This document shows, piece by piece, positions 1 through 10,657 of a DNA stretch of 64,000 nt. The first letter of the stretch is position 1, and every line of letters starts with the position of its first letter. The notes under the pieces were generated by a model. That model saw only the letters and a program-made list of their open reading frames with translations. It did not search any database and had not been told where the DNA came from. The position numbers and the translations under genes were made by a program. The stretch comes from Cryptococcus deneoformans JEC21 (lineage: Eukaryota > Basidiomycota > Tremellomycetes > Tremellales > Cryptococcaceae), in the NCBI RefSeq assembly GCF_000091045.1, contig NC_006693.1:730299-794298 (forward strand), written 5' to 3'.

Positions 1-2198
1 GAGTGCAGAGTGCGATGGATTGTGGATTAGGACGCCGAAATACCCCAACGGTGAGACACCTCTCAGTGTTAATACTACCTGGATCCCTACTAACGGATAT
101 TTTTCTCTTGGTAGGGCGCAAAGTATATGTTAGGATTGGAACGATTTGCTGCGATCGGCCTGCCTCTGTCACTGTCACCGGATGCGCCCATTTCAGGAGG
201 AAGGACTCGCCGTGTCTCAAATGTCTGGTACGAGTTGGTCAGTTACATAGCACCAGGAAGCACCCGGCACGCTCAGGTGTAGAACACTCGGAAGCAATGT
301 TGGCTCAGCAATGCGAATTCCTTCGCCAGTTTGAGCAAGCTCCGCAGACAGCCCGACAGACTCATGTTGCGCGTCGGGCTGGACACCTAACCAAAGCCAC
401 TCGCGCTCACATTGAGACTCTAGAAAAGTCAATCTTCGCCGTGCCCGGCCACCTCTCTGTCTTAGACTTATTTCCGGATTTCGACAAGTTCCTCCATGCT
501 GTCGTTGACCCCATGCATGCTCTGCTAGAGGGGATTTTGCCGTTCTACATGCGGAAAGTGCAAGTTCTAGGCAGATACTGTGGCTTGCCACCTGCTGGAT
601 GGGCGGAGGATGAGGATGCGGTGAGTCTCTGCTCCACGGACTCCGAGGGAGAGGGAAGTGTGTATGGAGATGGTCTGCGTGAAGTGTACGACCAGATGGT
701 GGAGCAATCGGGCTCTTCCGAGGACCCACGGGCGATAGAAAGGTTGCAGCGGTATGCTGCTCGTGTGCTGCCTTGGAGCAAGGTAGATGGTAAACCCATC
801 CTGGCACAGACACATCTCTATCGTCTGGAGAGCATGATGGAAGAAGTTATCTACCCTCCCTACATCGACAGGATAGGGAGGAAATTCTTCACCAAGCTCA
901 GCAAGCCGACCGCATCCCAGTGGAGAACATTCGGAGAGGTCTTGGGTCCATTGGTGATGCCTTGGCTGTGGGCAGAAGCCTCGCACGAAGGGAAGCCGCT
1001 TCCGCAGGAGGAACTGTCTGTAACGCTTAAGCTGTTTGCGATCATCCGATACACTTTACAGTCATCGATTTCGGAAGCTCAAGTCGCTCAGCTTCGCAAG
1101 CACATCGACAGTTTCCGCGCCCTCGTCGCCAAGCTACACCCCTTCCTCCCTGCTCGTGTCACCAATTTCCACATCATAGAGCATATACCTGGCGACATCC
1201 TGGCACACGGTCCGGTGTATGGCTGGTGGCTCTTTGCTTTGGAGCGGCTGAATGGCCGCATCAAGCATATTAAGATGAGTGGTCGGAACATGGTGCAAGA
1301 GCAAGCTGTGGCTCTTCGTGCTCTCCTCCGTGAACGTTTCGCGCTTGAACGACTAAAGCAAGTCATGCGATCCGAGATCGATCCTGCCGACACCGCGGGG
1401 TATCAGGAGCGATTAATGGATGGCTTCGGGTTGGGAGGGCTGAATGTTGGCGGAGAAGACGACGCCGATGATCTCGCCTACTATGACAATAGTGGGCTCG
1501 ATCAAGAATTCTCCGTCGATCTTCTGTCTTACGGGAGAAGGAGCGAAGGGTCCGCGGACAAGGAGGTCTTTTGCCGCTTCCTCAGGGACTATCTTCCTCG
1601 CATGGCGCAACAGCCAGGCCGCCCTGGAGGCGAGGGTATCACCGAATCCTTCGAGTTCCACCACGAGCTAAGGGTTCGAGGCTATCGTTTTCGACCTCTT
1701 GACCCGACCTTCAAGGAGGAGTGGGTAGTCGATGGCGCGACGACGTTACCTCGTCTCCTCAGCAGGAAGAATGCGTGTTCCTTTGTAGAGTGCCGCCCTC
1801 CTCTACGTCGCTTTGGTGAATTCCATCAGCCGACTATGACGGGCATACTCTGGACCGTCTTCTCCCATATCCGACGAGCTTCTGATGGAAGGATTTTGTC
1901 CCACCGACTCTTTGGCGTTTTCAGGTGGTTCAAGCCTTCAATCGCTTACGGATACCGGTATGATGAAGAGTAAGTTCTTCTTTGAATTGGGTATACCGTC
2001 ATTAACGGCCTTGACAGGAAAACACTAGATATCCAGGTGTTTTCTCAACATCAACTCTCCCCTCCTTTCTTCTTCCCGATCCACGCGAAATCGTTACCTT
2101 CCATCCACCCAGTCGCACTGGTTAGTGTTCCGCAAAGATCTTCGGCACCATTAGGTACCAAGATCATTGTGACTGTCCCAGTTGCCCGGCATACGTGA
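1..2198 (+). CDS. Tnp2-type DNA transposase, 3' part (5' end outside window)
   Basis: C-terminal two thirds of a transposase of the Tnp2 (CACTA/KDZ-related) group common in basidiomycetes. Coding runs in frame from base 2 to 50, then an intron 51-114 (GTGAGA donor, CTAAC branch site, TAG acceptor). Splicing joins WIRTPKYPN to GRKVYVRIG and gives the continuous block GLWIRTPKYPNGRKVYVRI followed by the CDRPAS segment, as in Tnp2. Further along are a Cys pair in PCLKC, VVDPMHALLEG, the family block NFHIIEHIPGDI, and GPVYGWWLFALERLNG. A second intron, 1970-2017 (GTAAGT...CTTGACAG), removes the stop at 1971 and extends the protein to TGA 2196-2198. No frameshift is visible, so this copy may be functional, but its start and terminal inverted repeats are not in view. 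Family assignment is confident; the exact superfamily is less so. Confidence 0.8.
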
Positions 2199-2721
2199 GC
2201 TTACTGGTCAGCATTGTGGATAAACGATTTTGCCTTGGGATTTGCGTGTAAATGGGCAAGGTACTATACTGGTTGACTTGGGCAAGGTCAAGGACTTGCA
2301 CATCAGACGGACCTGGACAGTGAGTGTCATTCTACTCAGGCTACAATGTCTCACTGTCGCTGACTCCAATTCATAAACAACCATTACATAATGGATCTCT
2401 ATCGTGTTTGGAACCTTTACTTCAAACTGCCACTTCCAGTCTCCTATTACATGGCCGCCTCCTCAATACTGGAACCTCCTTCCTCCTCTTCTTCTTCCGT
2501 AGCAAAACCATTACAGTTTCCAAAAACCTCGTTTTCTTGAGTGAAGTCGAAGTCCATCTCCTCCATCTCATGGCAGCTATCAAGAACAGGGGCTGGGGAA
2601 GCATCGAGATATTCGGCAAAATTGCTATAACGCACACCTGCAATGGCTCGTTGGAGCTTTGATTCATATTGCATGGTGCCCTCCTCACATCGACTTTCCC
2701 ACAAGCTCCTCAAGGTGTAAC
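2199..2721. other. Inter-element stretch with a truncated minus-strand ORF
   Basis: About 520 bp between the Tnp2 gene and the first LTR piece. The only coding-like signal is a minus-strand open frame from about 2721 down to 2447. It is acidic towards its end (EMEEMDFDFTQENE, then a poly-Glu run) and is cut at its 5' side by the LTR sequence that starts at 2722. I do not recognise it. It could be the tail of a host or transposon gene broken by the insertion, or chance. No RNA gene or terminator is recognisable here. Confidence 0.3.
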
Positions 2722-2829
2722 TGTAAGTGCAGAGCCCTTACCACCATTCATTCTCACCATATGGTAGGATTTATTCCTATGCATTGGTCGATGTTGGTAG
2801 GTGAGATTTGATGCCGAAACGCGTCTTTC
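2722..2829 (+). repeat. Inverted family-1 LTR fragment (108 bp)
   Basis: Begins TGTAAGTGCAGAGCCC, the 5' end of the family-1 LTR in sense orientation, but lies on the plus strand whereas the neighbouring element is on the minus strand. It stops after CGCGTCTTTC, where the next LTR starts. Reading base by base it is the exact reverse complement of 3222-3329, the matching end of the adjacent LTR, so the two form a perfect 108-bp inverted repeat about 390 bp apart. Confidence 0.9.
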
Positions 2830-3329
2830 TGTAGGCACTGGGGGTGCCTCACTGCGTTCGGTTGGCGTTCGAGAAGGATGGGCGTTCGTGGTATAGGTCT
2901 AGAGGGCGTTCGGATGCGTTCGAGGAAGCGTTCGGTGTTTGTTTATAGTTATAGTGGTCTACTGGATGCGAAACTAGCAATGGTTGATATGCATGAGTTT
3001 CGCTTAGAGAAAGAGAAAACTATAACTATGTATGAGATCTATATATATATATGTATGGACGTATGCAGAAACAAACAGAAGTCCATCGAAAAAAAGGGGG
3101 CAGAGATCCGGCGAAGTCCGCCGCCGCGTTTCGGCAGCAATTGCCGGTCCTATGCATGAGAATAAAATATCATGCATAGGATGAGGCCGGACAGAGCCGA
3201 TGCCGCGTTTCGGCGAAGTCCGAAAGACGCGTTTCGGCATCAAATCTCACCTACCAACATCGACCAATGCATAGGAATAAATCCTACCATATGGTGAGAA
3301 TGAATGGTGGTAAGGGCTCTGCACTTACA
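2830..3329 (-). repeat. 3' LTR of outer family-1 element
   Basis: 500-bp LTR, plus-strand TGTAGGCACTGG...GCTCTGCACTTACA. It has the variants GCTTAGAG and GAATGAATGG that mark the outer copy and separate it from the inner copy's 506-bp LTRs. A TATATATATATA run in the middle is the likely TATA region when read on the minus strand. Confidence 0.95.
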
Positions 3330-3690
3330 CTCTCCCCCGTCCAGATGAGAGCCAGGGGAAGACTCGACCGGATCAAAAAGATAAAAGAAAGAATTAAGAG
3401 ATAAGGCAAAGGAACGTAAAATTGAAAAGGAGAGAATAGGGGCAAAAGAACGAACGATCACCAGGCCGTGGGGACTGCCAGCGCCCCCCTGTCAACACGT
3501 TACTTTCCAAATCCATCCACGTTGGAAGGACTGGGCAGGAGAACACTCTGTGAGAAAGTCCTGTTAATTTAGTCTTGCTGAGCGCAAGCCAGGGAAAAAA
3601 AACCAATAATGGCCAAAAAACCCACGGAGGAACGCAAGCAGCCCCCCAGACACGTATACAAGGGAAAACAGGAGCAAACAGGAAGGGAAC
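3330..3690 (-). other. 3' untranslated segment and polypurine tract of outer element
   Basis: About 360 bp between the pol stop and the 3' LTR. It carries the polypurine tract next to the LTR and no convincing ORF. It is nearly the same as 5568-5955 in the inner copy. Confidence 0.75.
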
Positions 3691-5061
3691 TCACAAGGCC
3701 AGTTCGTCGTCGCCTATATATTCGTCATATAAGGCCCGGAAACCATCGTGTGTACGCAAATCGTCGAGATTCCGCCATTGGCCATTGGGACCGTCGCCGC
3801 TGAGTACTACCCGGAGTTGCCTATGACCGCGATACACTCGATCATCCAGGATTTGGAGGATGCTGCGACGTCCAGTGTCCGATTGGTGGGTTACTGGTGA
3901 TGTTTGATGGAACCTAGGCGACGACAGATAAGGCTTAAGGAGATGACCATGGAATTTTGGGTATGTCCGGTCATTCATGTGAAGACGGTAAACTGAGAGG
4001 GCAGGGTTAGCTTCTTGTACCTGGTAAGGCCCCTGGAAGCGGGGGAAGAACTTAGCAGCGCGATATTCCCCGTCTCCAGCACGAAATTCCTTCAACCTAT
4101 TTCGGGTATCCAACCACACCCAATCTCCAACCTTGTAGGCTACTTCAGGACGGCGATGGCGATTGGCCTGGACGGCCATACGATGCTTCGCCACAAGGAG
4201 GTTATCGCGCGCCTCAGCGAGCGAGAGGTCGGTGCGATCCGCTGCGAGAGTCCATTCGGCCTGTGTGGGAAGGGAAGCCCGGGTGAACGGAGGAGGACGA
4301 GCCAGACTAGGTAGGGTACGGAGCCGACGGCCAAAGACCAGTTGTGCCGGAGAGAAACCTGTGGAACGTCTGACAGTGTTATTCATGGCTTGGGAAACAC
4401 GAGAGAGGTACTTAACCCAAGAGGTGCCATGCCTATCCACCCAGCTACGTAGCAGTTGCACCACTGTCTTGTTGGACCGTTCCGAAGTGCCGTCAGTCTG
4501 CGGATGGAAGGCCGTGGACATCTTGAGCTTGATGTTCTGCTGCTCCCATAGTGTTGTCCAGAATCGCGAGGTGAACAGAGTATCACGATCGGACGTAATG
4601 GAGAGCGGCAAACCATAACGAGACACCCATCGCTCCCAAACCAGGATGGCGAGATCCCGCGCATTGATCGTGGTGGAGCAGGCGACCAGTTCGATGAACC
4701 CGGTTAGTCTATCCATGATCGTGAGGAGATAGTCGTGTCCACCGGAAGAAGGGAGTGGTCCTACAAAATCGATAGCGATATCATCGAATTTATCGCGTGG
4801 GACCGGAAGCGGATGCAAGGGACCAGCCGGCTTCGTCGTGGGTGCGTTCGCCTGTTGACATAAATGGCACGCACGAACAAACTCACGAACATCCTTGGAC
4901 ATTGTCTCCCAAAAGTATCCACTCCTGAGTACCTCCATGGTTTTCTCCACTCCCAGATGCCCAGCGGTGCCTTCATGGGCTTGCCGCATAAGTTCCTCAC
5001 GAAGTGTATTAACGTCCGGAATGCATAAGCGGTTGTCAACGAGGAGAAGTCGGTGGGTATC
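3691..5061 (-). CDS. Outer family-1 pol, C-terminal part (integrase), separated by insertion
   Basis: About 457 codons of the integrase end of the outer gag-pol, stop at 3691. They include the HHCC zinc finger (HEGTAGH...CHLCQQ), the DDE core (IAIDFVGPLP, SITSDRD, FHPQTDGTSERSN) and a C-terminal chromodomain-like segment (ILQILDDRVYRGHRQ...GQWRNLDDL). The upstream side is cut at DHDT/HRLLL by the inner element, whose LTR begins at 5062. The remaining N-terminal part lies at 11169-14456 in the same frame once the insertion and its GTATC duplication are discounted. As it stands the gene is broken. Confidence 0.9.
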   Translation of the reverse strand, partial: DTHRLLLVDNRLCIPDVNTLREELMRQAHEGTAGHLGVEKTMEVLRSGYFWETMSKDVREFVRACHLCQQANAPTTKPAGPLHPLPVPRDKFDDIAIDFVGPLPSSGGHDYLLTIMDRLTGFIELVACSTTINARDLAILVWERWVSRYGLPLSITSDRDTLFTSRFWTTLWEQQNIKLKMSTAFHPQTDGTSERSNKTVVQLLRSWVDRHGTSWVKYLSRVSQAMNNTVRRSTGFSPAQLVFGRRLRTLPSLARPPPFTRASLPTQAEWTLAADRTDLSLAEARDNLLVAKHRMAVQANRHRRPEVAYKVGDWVWLDTRNRLKEFRAGDGEYRAAKFFPRFQGPYQVQEANPALSVYRLHMNDRTYPKFHGHLLKPYLSSPRFHQTSPVTHQSDTGRRSILQILDDRVYRGHRQLRVVLSGDGPNGQWRNLDDLRTHDGFRALYDEYIGDDELAL

Positions 5062-5567
5062 TGTAGGCACTGGGGGTGCCTCACTGCGTTCGGTTGGCGT
5101 TCGAGAAGGATGGGCGTTCGTGGTATAGGTCTAGAGGGCGTTCGGATGCGTTCGAGGAAGCGTTCGTTGTTTGTTTATAGTTATAGTGGTCTACTGGATG
5201 CGAAACTAGCAATGGTTGATATGCATGAGTTTCGCTTCGAGAAAGAGAAAACTATAACTATGTATGAGATCTATATATGTATATATATGTATGGATGTAT
5301 GCAGAAACAAACAGAAGTCCATCGAAAAAAAAGGGACAGAGATCCGGCGAAGTCCGCCGCCGCGTCTCGGCAGCAATTGCCGGTCCTATGCATGAGAATA
5401 AAATATCATGCATAGGATAAAGGCAGGACAAAGCTCGATGCCGCGTTTCGGCGAAGTCCGAAAGACGCGTTTCGGCATCAAATCTCACTTACCAACATCG
5501 ACCAATGCATAGGAATAAATCCTACCATATGGTGAGAACGAGTGGTGGTAAGGGCTCTGCACTTACA
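5062..5567 (-). repeat. 3' LTR of inner family-1 element
   Basis: 506 bp, TG...CA. No mismatch found against 10658-11163 when read side by side. Followed by CTCTCCCCC on the plus strand, the complement of the polypurine tract. Confidence 0.95.
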
Positions 5568-5955
5568 CTCTCCCCCGCCCAGATGAGAGCCAGGGGAAGA
5601 CTCGGCTGGCCAGATCAAACAGATAAAAGAAAGAAGTAAGAGATAAGGCAAAGGAACGTAAAAATCGAAAAAGAGAGAATAGAGGCAAAAGAACGAACGA
5701 TCACCAGGCCGTGGGGACTGCCAGCGCCCCCCTGTCAACACGTTACTTTCCAAATCCATCCACGTTGGAAGGACTGGGCAGGAGAACACTCTGTGAGAAA
5801 GTCCTGTTAATTTAGTCTTGCTGAGCGCAAGCCAGGGAAAAAAACCAATAATGGCCAAAAAACCCACAGAGAAGCGCAAGCAGCCCCCGAATTACACGGA
5901 AAGAGAGACAGAAAAAGAAAGTACCAAGGAAAACAGGGGCAAACAGGAAGGGAAC
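5568..5955 (-). other. 3' untranslated segment and polypurine tract of inner element
   Basis: About 388 bp between the Gag-Pol stop and the 3' LTR. The minus-strand tract GGGCGGGGGAGAG abuts the LTR and is the likely plus-strand primer site. No convincing ORF. Confidence 0.7.
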
Positions 5956-8900
5956 TCACAAGGCCAGTTCGTCGTCGCCTATATATTCGTCATATAAGGC
6001 CCGGAAACCATCGTGTGTACGCAAATCGTCGAGATTCCGCCATTGGCCATTAGGACCGTCGCCGCTGAGTACTACCCGGAGTTGCCTATGACCGCGATAC
6101 ACTCGATCATCCAGGATTTGGAGGATGCTGCGACGTCCAGTGTCCGATTGGTGGGTTACTGGTGATGTTTGATGGAACCTAGGCGACGACAGATAAGGCT
6201 TAAGGAGATGACCATGGAATGTTGGGTATGTCCGGTCATTCATGTGAAGACGGTAAACTGAGAGGGCAGGGTTAGCTTCTTGTACCTGGTAAGGCCCCTG
6301 GAAGCGGGGGAAGAACTTAGCAGCGCGATATTCCCCGTCTCCAGCACGAAATTCCTTCAACCTATTTCGGGTATCCAACCACACCCAATCCCCAACCTTG
6401 TAGACTACTTCCGGACGGCGATGGCGATTGGCCTGAACGGCCATACGATGTTTCGCCAAAATGAGGTTATCGCGGGCGTCGGCGAGCGAGAGGTCAGTGC
6501 GATCCGCAGCGAGAGTCCATTCAGCCCGCGTAGGAAGAGACGCCTGGATGAAGGAGGGAGGTCGGGGAAGGCTTGGAAGGGTACGTAGTCGGCGACCAAA
6601 GACCAGTTGTGCCGGAGAGAAACCTGTGGAACGTCTGACAGTATTATTCATGGCTTGGGAAACACGAGGAAGGTACTTAACCCAAGATTTGCCATGTCGG
6701 TCCACCCAGCTACGAAGGAGTTGAACTACCGTCTTGTTCGTACGCTCCGAGGCGCCGTCGGTTTGCGGATGGAAAGCCGTGGACATTTTGAGCTTCACAT
6801 TTTGTTGCTCCCATAGTGTTGTCCAGAATCGTGAGGTAAACAGAGTGTCACGATCGGACGTAATGGAGAGCGGCAAACCATAACGAGACACCCATCGTTC
6901 CCAAACCAGGATGGCTAGATCCCGCGCATTGATCGTGGTGGAGCAGGCGACCAGTTCGATGAACCCAGTTAGTCTATCCGTGATCGTGAGAAGATAGTCA
7001 TGTCCGCCGGAAGAAGGGAGTGGTCCCACAAAGTCGATAGCGATGTCATCGAATTTATCGCGTGGGACCGGGAGCGGATGCAAAGGACCAGCCGGTTTCG
7101 TCGTGGGTGCGTTCGCCTGTTGACATAAATGGCACGCACGGACAAACTCACGAACATCCTTGGACATTGTCTCCCAAAAGTATCCACTCCTGAGTACCTC
7201 CATGGTTTTCTCCACTCCCAGATGCCCAGCAGTGCCTTCATGGGCTTGCCGCATAAGTTCCTCACGAAGTGTATTAACGTCCGGAATGCATAAGCGGTTG
7301 TCAACGAGGAGAAGTCGGTGGGTATCATGATCATGGAAGGTAACACCTGGAGCAGTAGACGGATCAGCAAGCCATTCTTTGAATAATACATCACCTTGAT
7401 AACCCTGCGCAATCGCGCGAAGGGTGTCCGGATCCAAAGTGGGCTCGTATGTCATTGTGGCATGAACTGAAACCAGTGATTGATCCAGAGAGGGGTCGGC
7501 AGGTTCGGCGGCGTCCGAAGGAGCATGACGAGAGAGGTAATCGGCGAGAGTATTGAACTCCCCTTTGATGTATTCGATGCGGAGGTCGAAATCCTTCAGA
7601 GTACTCAGCCACCGAAGCTGACGGGGAGAGAGATTACGTTGACCTAGGAACCATTGAAGGGTAAAGTGATCGCAGTAGACGTGGACTGGAATGCCGTATA
7701 GCAGAGGGCGCCAATGATCGAGGGCATTAATAATCGCCAGCAGCTCACGGTCGTGTACTGGATAGTTCCGTTGTGCACTATTGAAGGTGCGCGAATCGTA
7801 GGCCACGGGCTGGGCGGACTCCCGAGAGGTACCGACACCAATCCAAGCGCCAGTACCTGTGTTGGAAGCGTCGGTGAATAGAAAGACCTGCTGCTTTCCC
7901 GCTTTGACAGCATCATAATCGATAACGGCAAGACAGGGGACAGTACTCACCGCGCGTCGAGTCGCTTCAAAGGCCGCCTTCTCCGCAGGGCCGAACGACC
8001 ATCTCCAACCAGTCCATCCCTCGGGGAGGTGTCCCTTATGCATCTTGACAGCCTTGTAGTAAGCTTTCTCAGCCGCCGCATTCGGAGGAAGAGTGGCGTG
8101 AAGCACGGCGGTGTGGTCGGCCAGGTTTGGTACGAAATCGCGAAGGTAATTAACGAGACCAAGGAACGAGTGGAGTTGATGAGAATTGACCGGGAGGGGG
8201 AACTGCTCGACACGTGCGATTTTGGCGGGGTCGGGCAGAATCTGTCCGGGGCGGATGATATGGCCTAAGAACGCTACTTCGTCGAGGAACAGCTTTGACT
8301 TCTCACGCGAGCAGCGAAGACCACTTCGACGTAGGGCAGAAAGAACACTCACAATATTATCATGCAGGTCCTTCGCATCCTTCCCCCATATGATGATATC
8401 GTCCACGTAAGCCTCGCAACATTCCCCAGTTAAACCTTGTAACGCCTCATTAATGCGACGCTGTTGAGCGGCCGGCGCGTTCCGGATCCCTTGAGGCATT
8501 ACCACCCACTCGAGGAGACCGAGAGGAGTGGTGATAGCGGTTTTCGGGATGTCCTCCTCCTTCATTAGCGTTTGGAAAAAGGCATCCTTACAGTCAAGTT
8601 TTGCGAAAATCTTGCCCTTCCTGGCGGCACGGTGGAGGATATCCTGGACATTCCCCATAGGGTACATGTCGGGGACCGTGACGTTGTTCAGAGCGCGGAA
8701 ATCGCAGACCATTCGGAATTTGCCATTACCTTTGGACACGAGGAACGCCGGGGAGGCCCAAGGGGAACTAGAGTATCGAAGACGTCCTGCATTCAGATGT
8801 TCTAATAACATCTCTCGGAAACGGGGAAGCAGGGCTTCCGGTACTCGATAGGGTGGCGAGCGGTGGGGAGTAGCACCATGTTTCAGGTTAATTTCGAAAC

Positions 8901-10614
8901 GCACGCCAGACTTTGTTTTGGAGATGGTGGGGAAATTTCGCACGTCGCCTAGGTCGTCGCAGAAAACATCGTGGAATTCGGTCTGAAGCTTGCGTAGAAC
9001 ATCCGTCAGACTGTCGGACTCGGCGGCCGCGCGGGTCTGCGAAAGATTGGGGCGGGTGTCGGCGAATGACACTGTGGCGGTAGTCGAGGCGGGATTTGCG
9101 GCGGCGTGGGAAACTGGCGCACCTAACTTTTGCAAGCCTAACGCAGACAAGTTCACACCGCCCGCCTCCAATAACCGGACGAAAGAATTTGATTCCGCGA
9201 GTAATCCGTGCCGCGCGAAGAAATTTAGTCCTAAGATACCATCGTAGGTACCGTGCAGATCCATCAGGACACCATCGACTCGATACATGCGACCACCTAG
9301 GGAAAATGACCCGACGACCATATCTGTGACCAACGGACCCGCCAAACCTCCGGCTAGACGCACTCGCATCCGTACCAATCCTTTCCTCACTTCCCAGCCC
9401 AGTCTCGCCGCCAACCTCGGATCCACAAAAGTTGTGGACGCCCCCGTGTCGAGTAAGAATTTAGGGGAGGGGGCTGATAAGCGGCTGTCAGCGGAGACTG
9501 GAACGGATATAGAGAGCAAAGGATGGAAAAGAGCGTACGTCGCGTCACGGGTATCATCATCGGCTGGAGGAACGGTTTGGGCTAACGTCAGATAGGCCGA
9601 GGTGGCATCGCCTGCCGTCAATTCAGTCTCGAGTTGGTTGACCTTAGGAGTCGGAACACGTGTACGGGTAGGGCATTTGGAATGCTGATGCCCCGTTTTA
9701 CGACAATCGTAGCATCGGTTCTCCTTGCGGAAGACTTCACGGATATGGCGGCCCGCCGGGGAGAGATAATATGGCAGAGCGTGGGAAGGGTCGTGGTAGT
9801 AGGACATCGAGTGGGGTAGTTGGACGGTGTCGGAAGAAACCTGGTTGGTGGGACGGGACCTAATCCGAGAGGCGGCATCCTCATGTTGAATTCGTTCGAC
9901 GTGGTTACTGATCAAGGCCCGCAGTGCGTCCAGATCGTCGACATGAAATTCGGGCAAGTCAACCAAGCGAAGGAAAAGGCGCTCGGGACAGGCCGCACGG
10001 TAAAAACTGGTGAGTTGTTGGTCGGTCGGGTATAGTTTGCTCCCATGGAGGTGGGCACGGTGCAAAATCACCGCGTTGTCAAATTTTTTCCAACCCTCCG
10101 ACGACACCTCGTGGAAGGAGAGGCGAAAAAGAGCACGGCTTTCGCGGAACTCCCAGTTGGAGGGCATGGCCTTAGCCTTGAAGGCGGCTGACCACGTCTC
10201 CCATGTCGTTATTCCATCGGCCTCCATACGGCGACCGTCTTGCTCAACCCAACCAACGAGACCAGCGCACTCAATCGAATTGTTCGCCAGCTCAATCACT
10301 GTCACACGGCGTCTCTCTTCCACCTCCTCGTCATCCGAGGGAGTCAGAAGGCCGTGCGTTCGCAAAACCTGTTGAAGCCGACGCAAATGGGTAAGGGCGC
10401 GGTCCGCATCGCCAAGGGGACCCTCGAAACGAGGGATGTCTGACGCCTTGGGCAATGGTATACCTCGGGGTGTATAACGTTCCTTGGTAGCTGATAGTTT
10501 GTTTTGTTTAGCCAGCAGCTCAGTGAGGAGCGCCAGCGTATCGTCTTGTTGTTGGACGCGGTCGACCAGACGCGCGAGTAACTCCGTTGGAGAGTCCTGA
10601 GCTGATTTGGGCAT
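5956..10614 (-). CDS. Gag-Pol polyprotein of family-1 chromovirus
   Basis: One uninterrupted 1552-residue ORF starting MPKSAQDSP at 10614. Order and approximate positions: Gag 1-300; CCHC knuckle CYDCRKTGHQHSKC 301-314; aspartic protease LLDTGAST about 388; reverse transcriptase with KLDCKDAF, MPQGIRNAP and the catalytic YVDD near 737; RNase H with LFTDAS, ELLAIINAL and NTLADYLSR around 912-1030; integrase HHCC about 1124-1164; DDE core with IDFVGPLP, SITSDRD and HPQTDGASE around 1190-1290; and a C-terminal chromodomain-like tail (ILQILDDRVYRG, QWRNLDDL). Gag and Pol share one frame, as in Tf1-type elements, so no frameshift is needed and the Gag:Pol ratio must be set after translation. The tail lacks most aromatic-cage residues of a classical chromodomain. 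All catalytic residues I looked for are present. Confidence 0.96.
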   Translation of the reverse strand: MPKSAQDSPTELLARLVDRVQQQDDTLALLTELLAKQNKLSATKERYTPRGIPLPKASDIPRFEGPLGDADRALTHLRRLQQVLRTHGLLTPSDDEEVEERRRVTVIELANNSIECAGLVGWVEQDGRRMEADGITTWETWSAAFKAKAMPSNWEFRESRALFRLSFHEVSSEGWKKFDNAVILHRAHLHGSKLYPTDQQLTSFYRAACPERLFLRLVDLPEFHVDDLDALRALISNHVERIQHEDAASRIRSRPTNQVSSDTVQLPHSMSYYHDPSHALPYYLSPAGRHIREVFRKENRCYDCRKTGHQHSKCPTRTRVPTPKVNQLETELTAGDATSAYLTLAQTVPPADDDTRDATYALFHPLLSISVPVSADSRLSAPSPKFLLDTGASTTFVDPRLAARLGWEVRKGLVRMRVRLAGGLAGPLVTDMVVGSFSLGGRMYRVDGVLMDLHGTYDGILGLNFFARHGLLAESNSFVRLLEAGGVNLSALGLQKLGAPVSHAAANPASTTATVSFADTRPNLSQTRAAAESDSLTDVLRKLQTEFHDVFCDDLGDVRNFPTISKTKSGVRFEINLKHGATPHRSPPYRVPEALLPRFREMLLEHLNAGRLRYSSSPWASPAFLVSKGNGKFRMVCDFRALNNVTVPDMYPMGNVQDILHRAARKGKIFAKLDCKDAFFQTLMKEEDIPKTAITTPLGLLEWVVMPQGIRNAPAAQQRRINEALQGLTGECCEAYVDDIIIWGKDAKDLHDNIVSVLSALRRSGLRCSREKSKLFLDEVAFLGHIIRPGQILPDPAKIARVEQFPLPVNSHQLHSFLGLVNYLRDFVPNLADHTAVLHATLPPNAAAEKAYYKAVKMHKGHLPEGWTGWRWSFGPAEKAAFEATRRAVSTVPCLAVIDYDAVKAGKQQVFLFTDASNTGTGAWIGVGTSRESAQPVAYDSRTFNSAQRNYPVHDRELLAIINALDHWRPLLYGIPVHVYCDHFTLQWFLGQRNLSPRQLRWLSTLKDFDLRIEYIKGEFNTLADYLSRHAPSDAAEPADPSLDQSLVSVHATMTYEPTLDPDTLRAIAQGYQGDVLFKEWLADPSTAPGVTFHDHDTHRLLLVDNRLCIPDVNTLREELMRQAHEGTAGHLGVEKTMEVLRSGYFWETMSKDVREFVRACHLCQQANAPTTKPAGPLHPLPVPRDKFDDIAIDFVGPLPSSGGHDYLLTITDRLTGFIELVACSTTINARDLAILVWERWVSRYGLPLSITSDRDTLFTSRFWTTLWEQQNVKLKMSTAFHPQTDGASERTNKTVVQLLRSWVDRHGKSWVKYLPRVSQAMNNTVRRSTGFSPAQLVFGRRLRTLPSLPRPPSFIQASLPTRAEWTLAADRTDLSLADARDNLILAKHRMAVQANRHRRPEVVYKVGDWVWLDTRNRLKEFRAGDGEYRAAKFFPRFQGPYQVQEANPALSVYRLHMNDRTYPTFHGHLLKPYLSSPRFHQTSPVTHQSDTGRRSILQILDDRVYRGHRQLRVVLSGDGPNGQWRNLDDLRTHDGFRALYDEYIGDDELAL

Positions 10615-10639
10615 GGTGGATATGGTGTAAAAAGGTAGG

Positions 10640-10657
10640 TGCTAGTTTCGAAAAAAG
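10640..10657 (-). promoter_or_regulatory. Primer-binding site of inner family-1 element, self-priming type
   Basis: On the sense (minus) strand, 7 nt after the 5' LTR, the sequence CGAAACTAGCA (10650-10640) is the exact complement of TGCTAGTTTCG in the element's own LTR (10807-10797). There is no TGG start as expected for a tRNA 3' end. An 11-nt match to the element's own RNA is the arrangement known for Tf1/sushi elements, where the mRNA 5' end primes reverse transcription. The same pairing exists in the outer copy. Confidence 0.7.

Noticed and set aside
3..1973. Tnp2 start at base 3 as one unspliced frame
   Set aside because: Bases 51-114 are an intron; splicing restores the conserved TPKYPNGRKVYV segment in a different upstream frame.
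2878..3159. 93-121-residue ORF beginning MGVRGIGLEGVRMRSRKRS, repeated at each family-1 LTR
   Set aside because: It is the LTR read antisense; the copies match because the LTRs match. No sign of selection on the reading.
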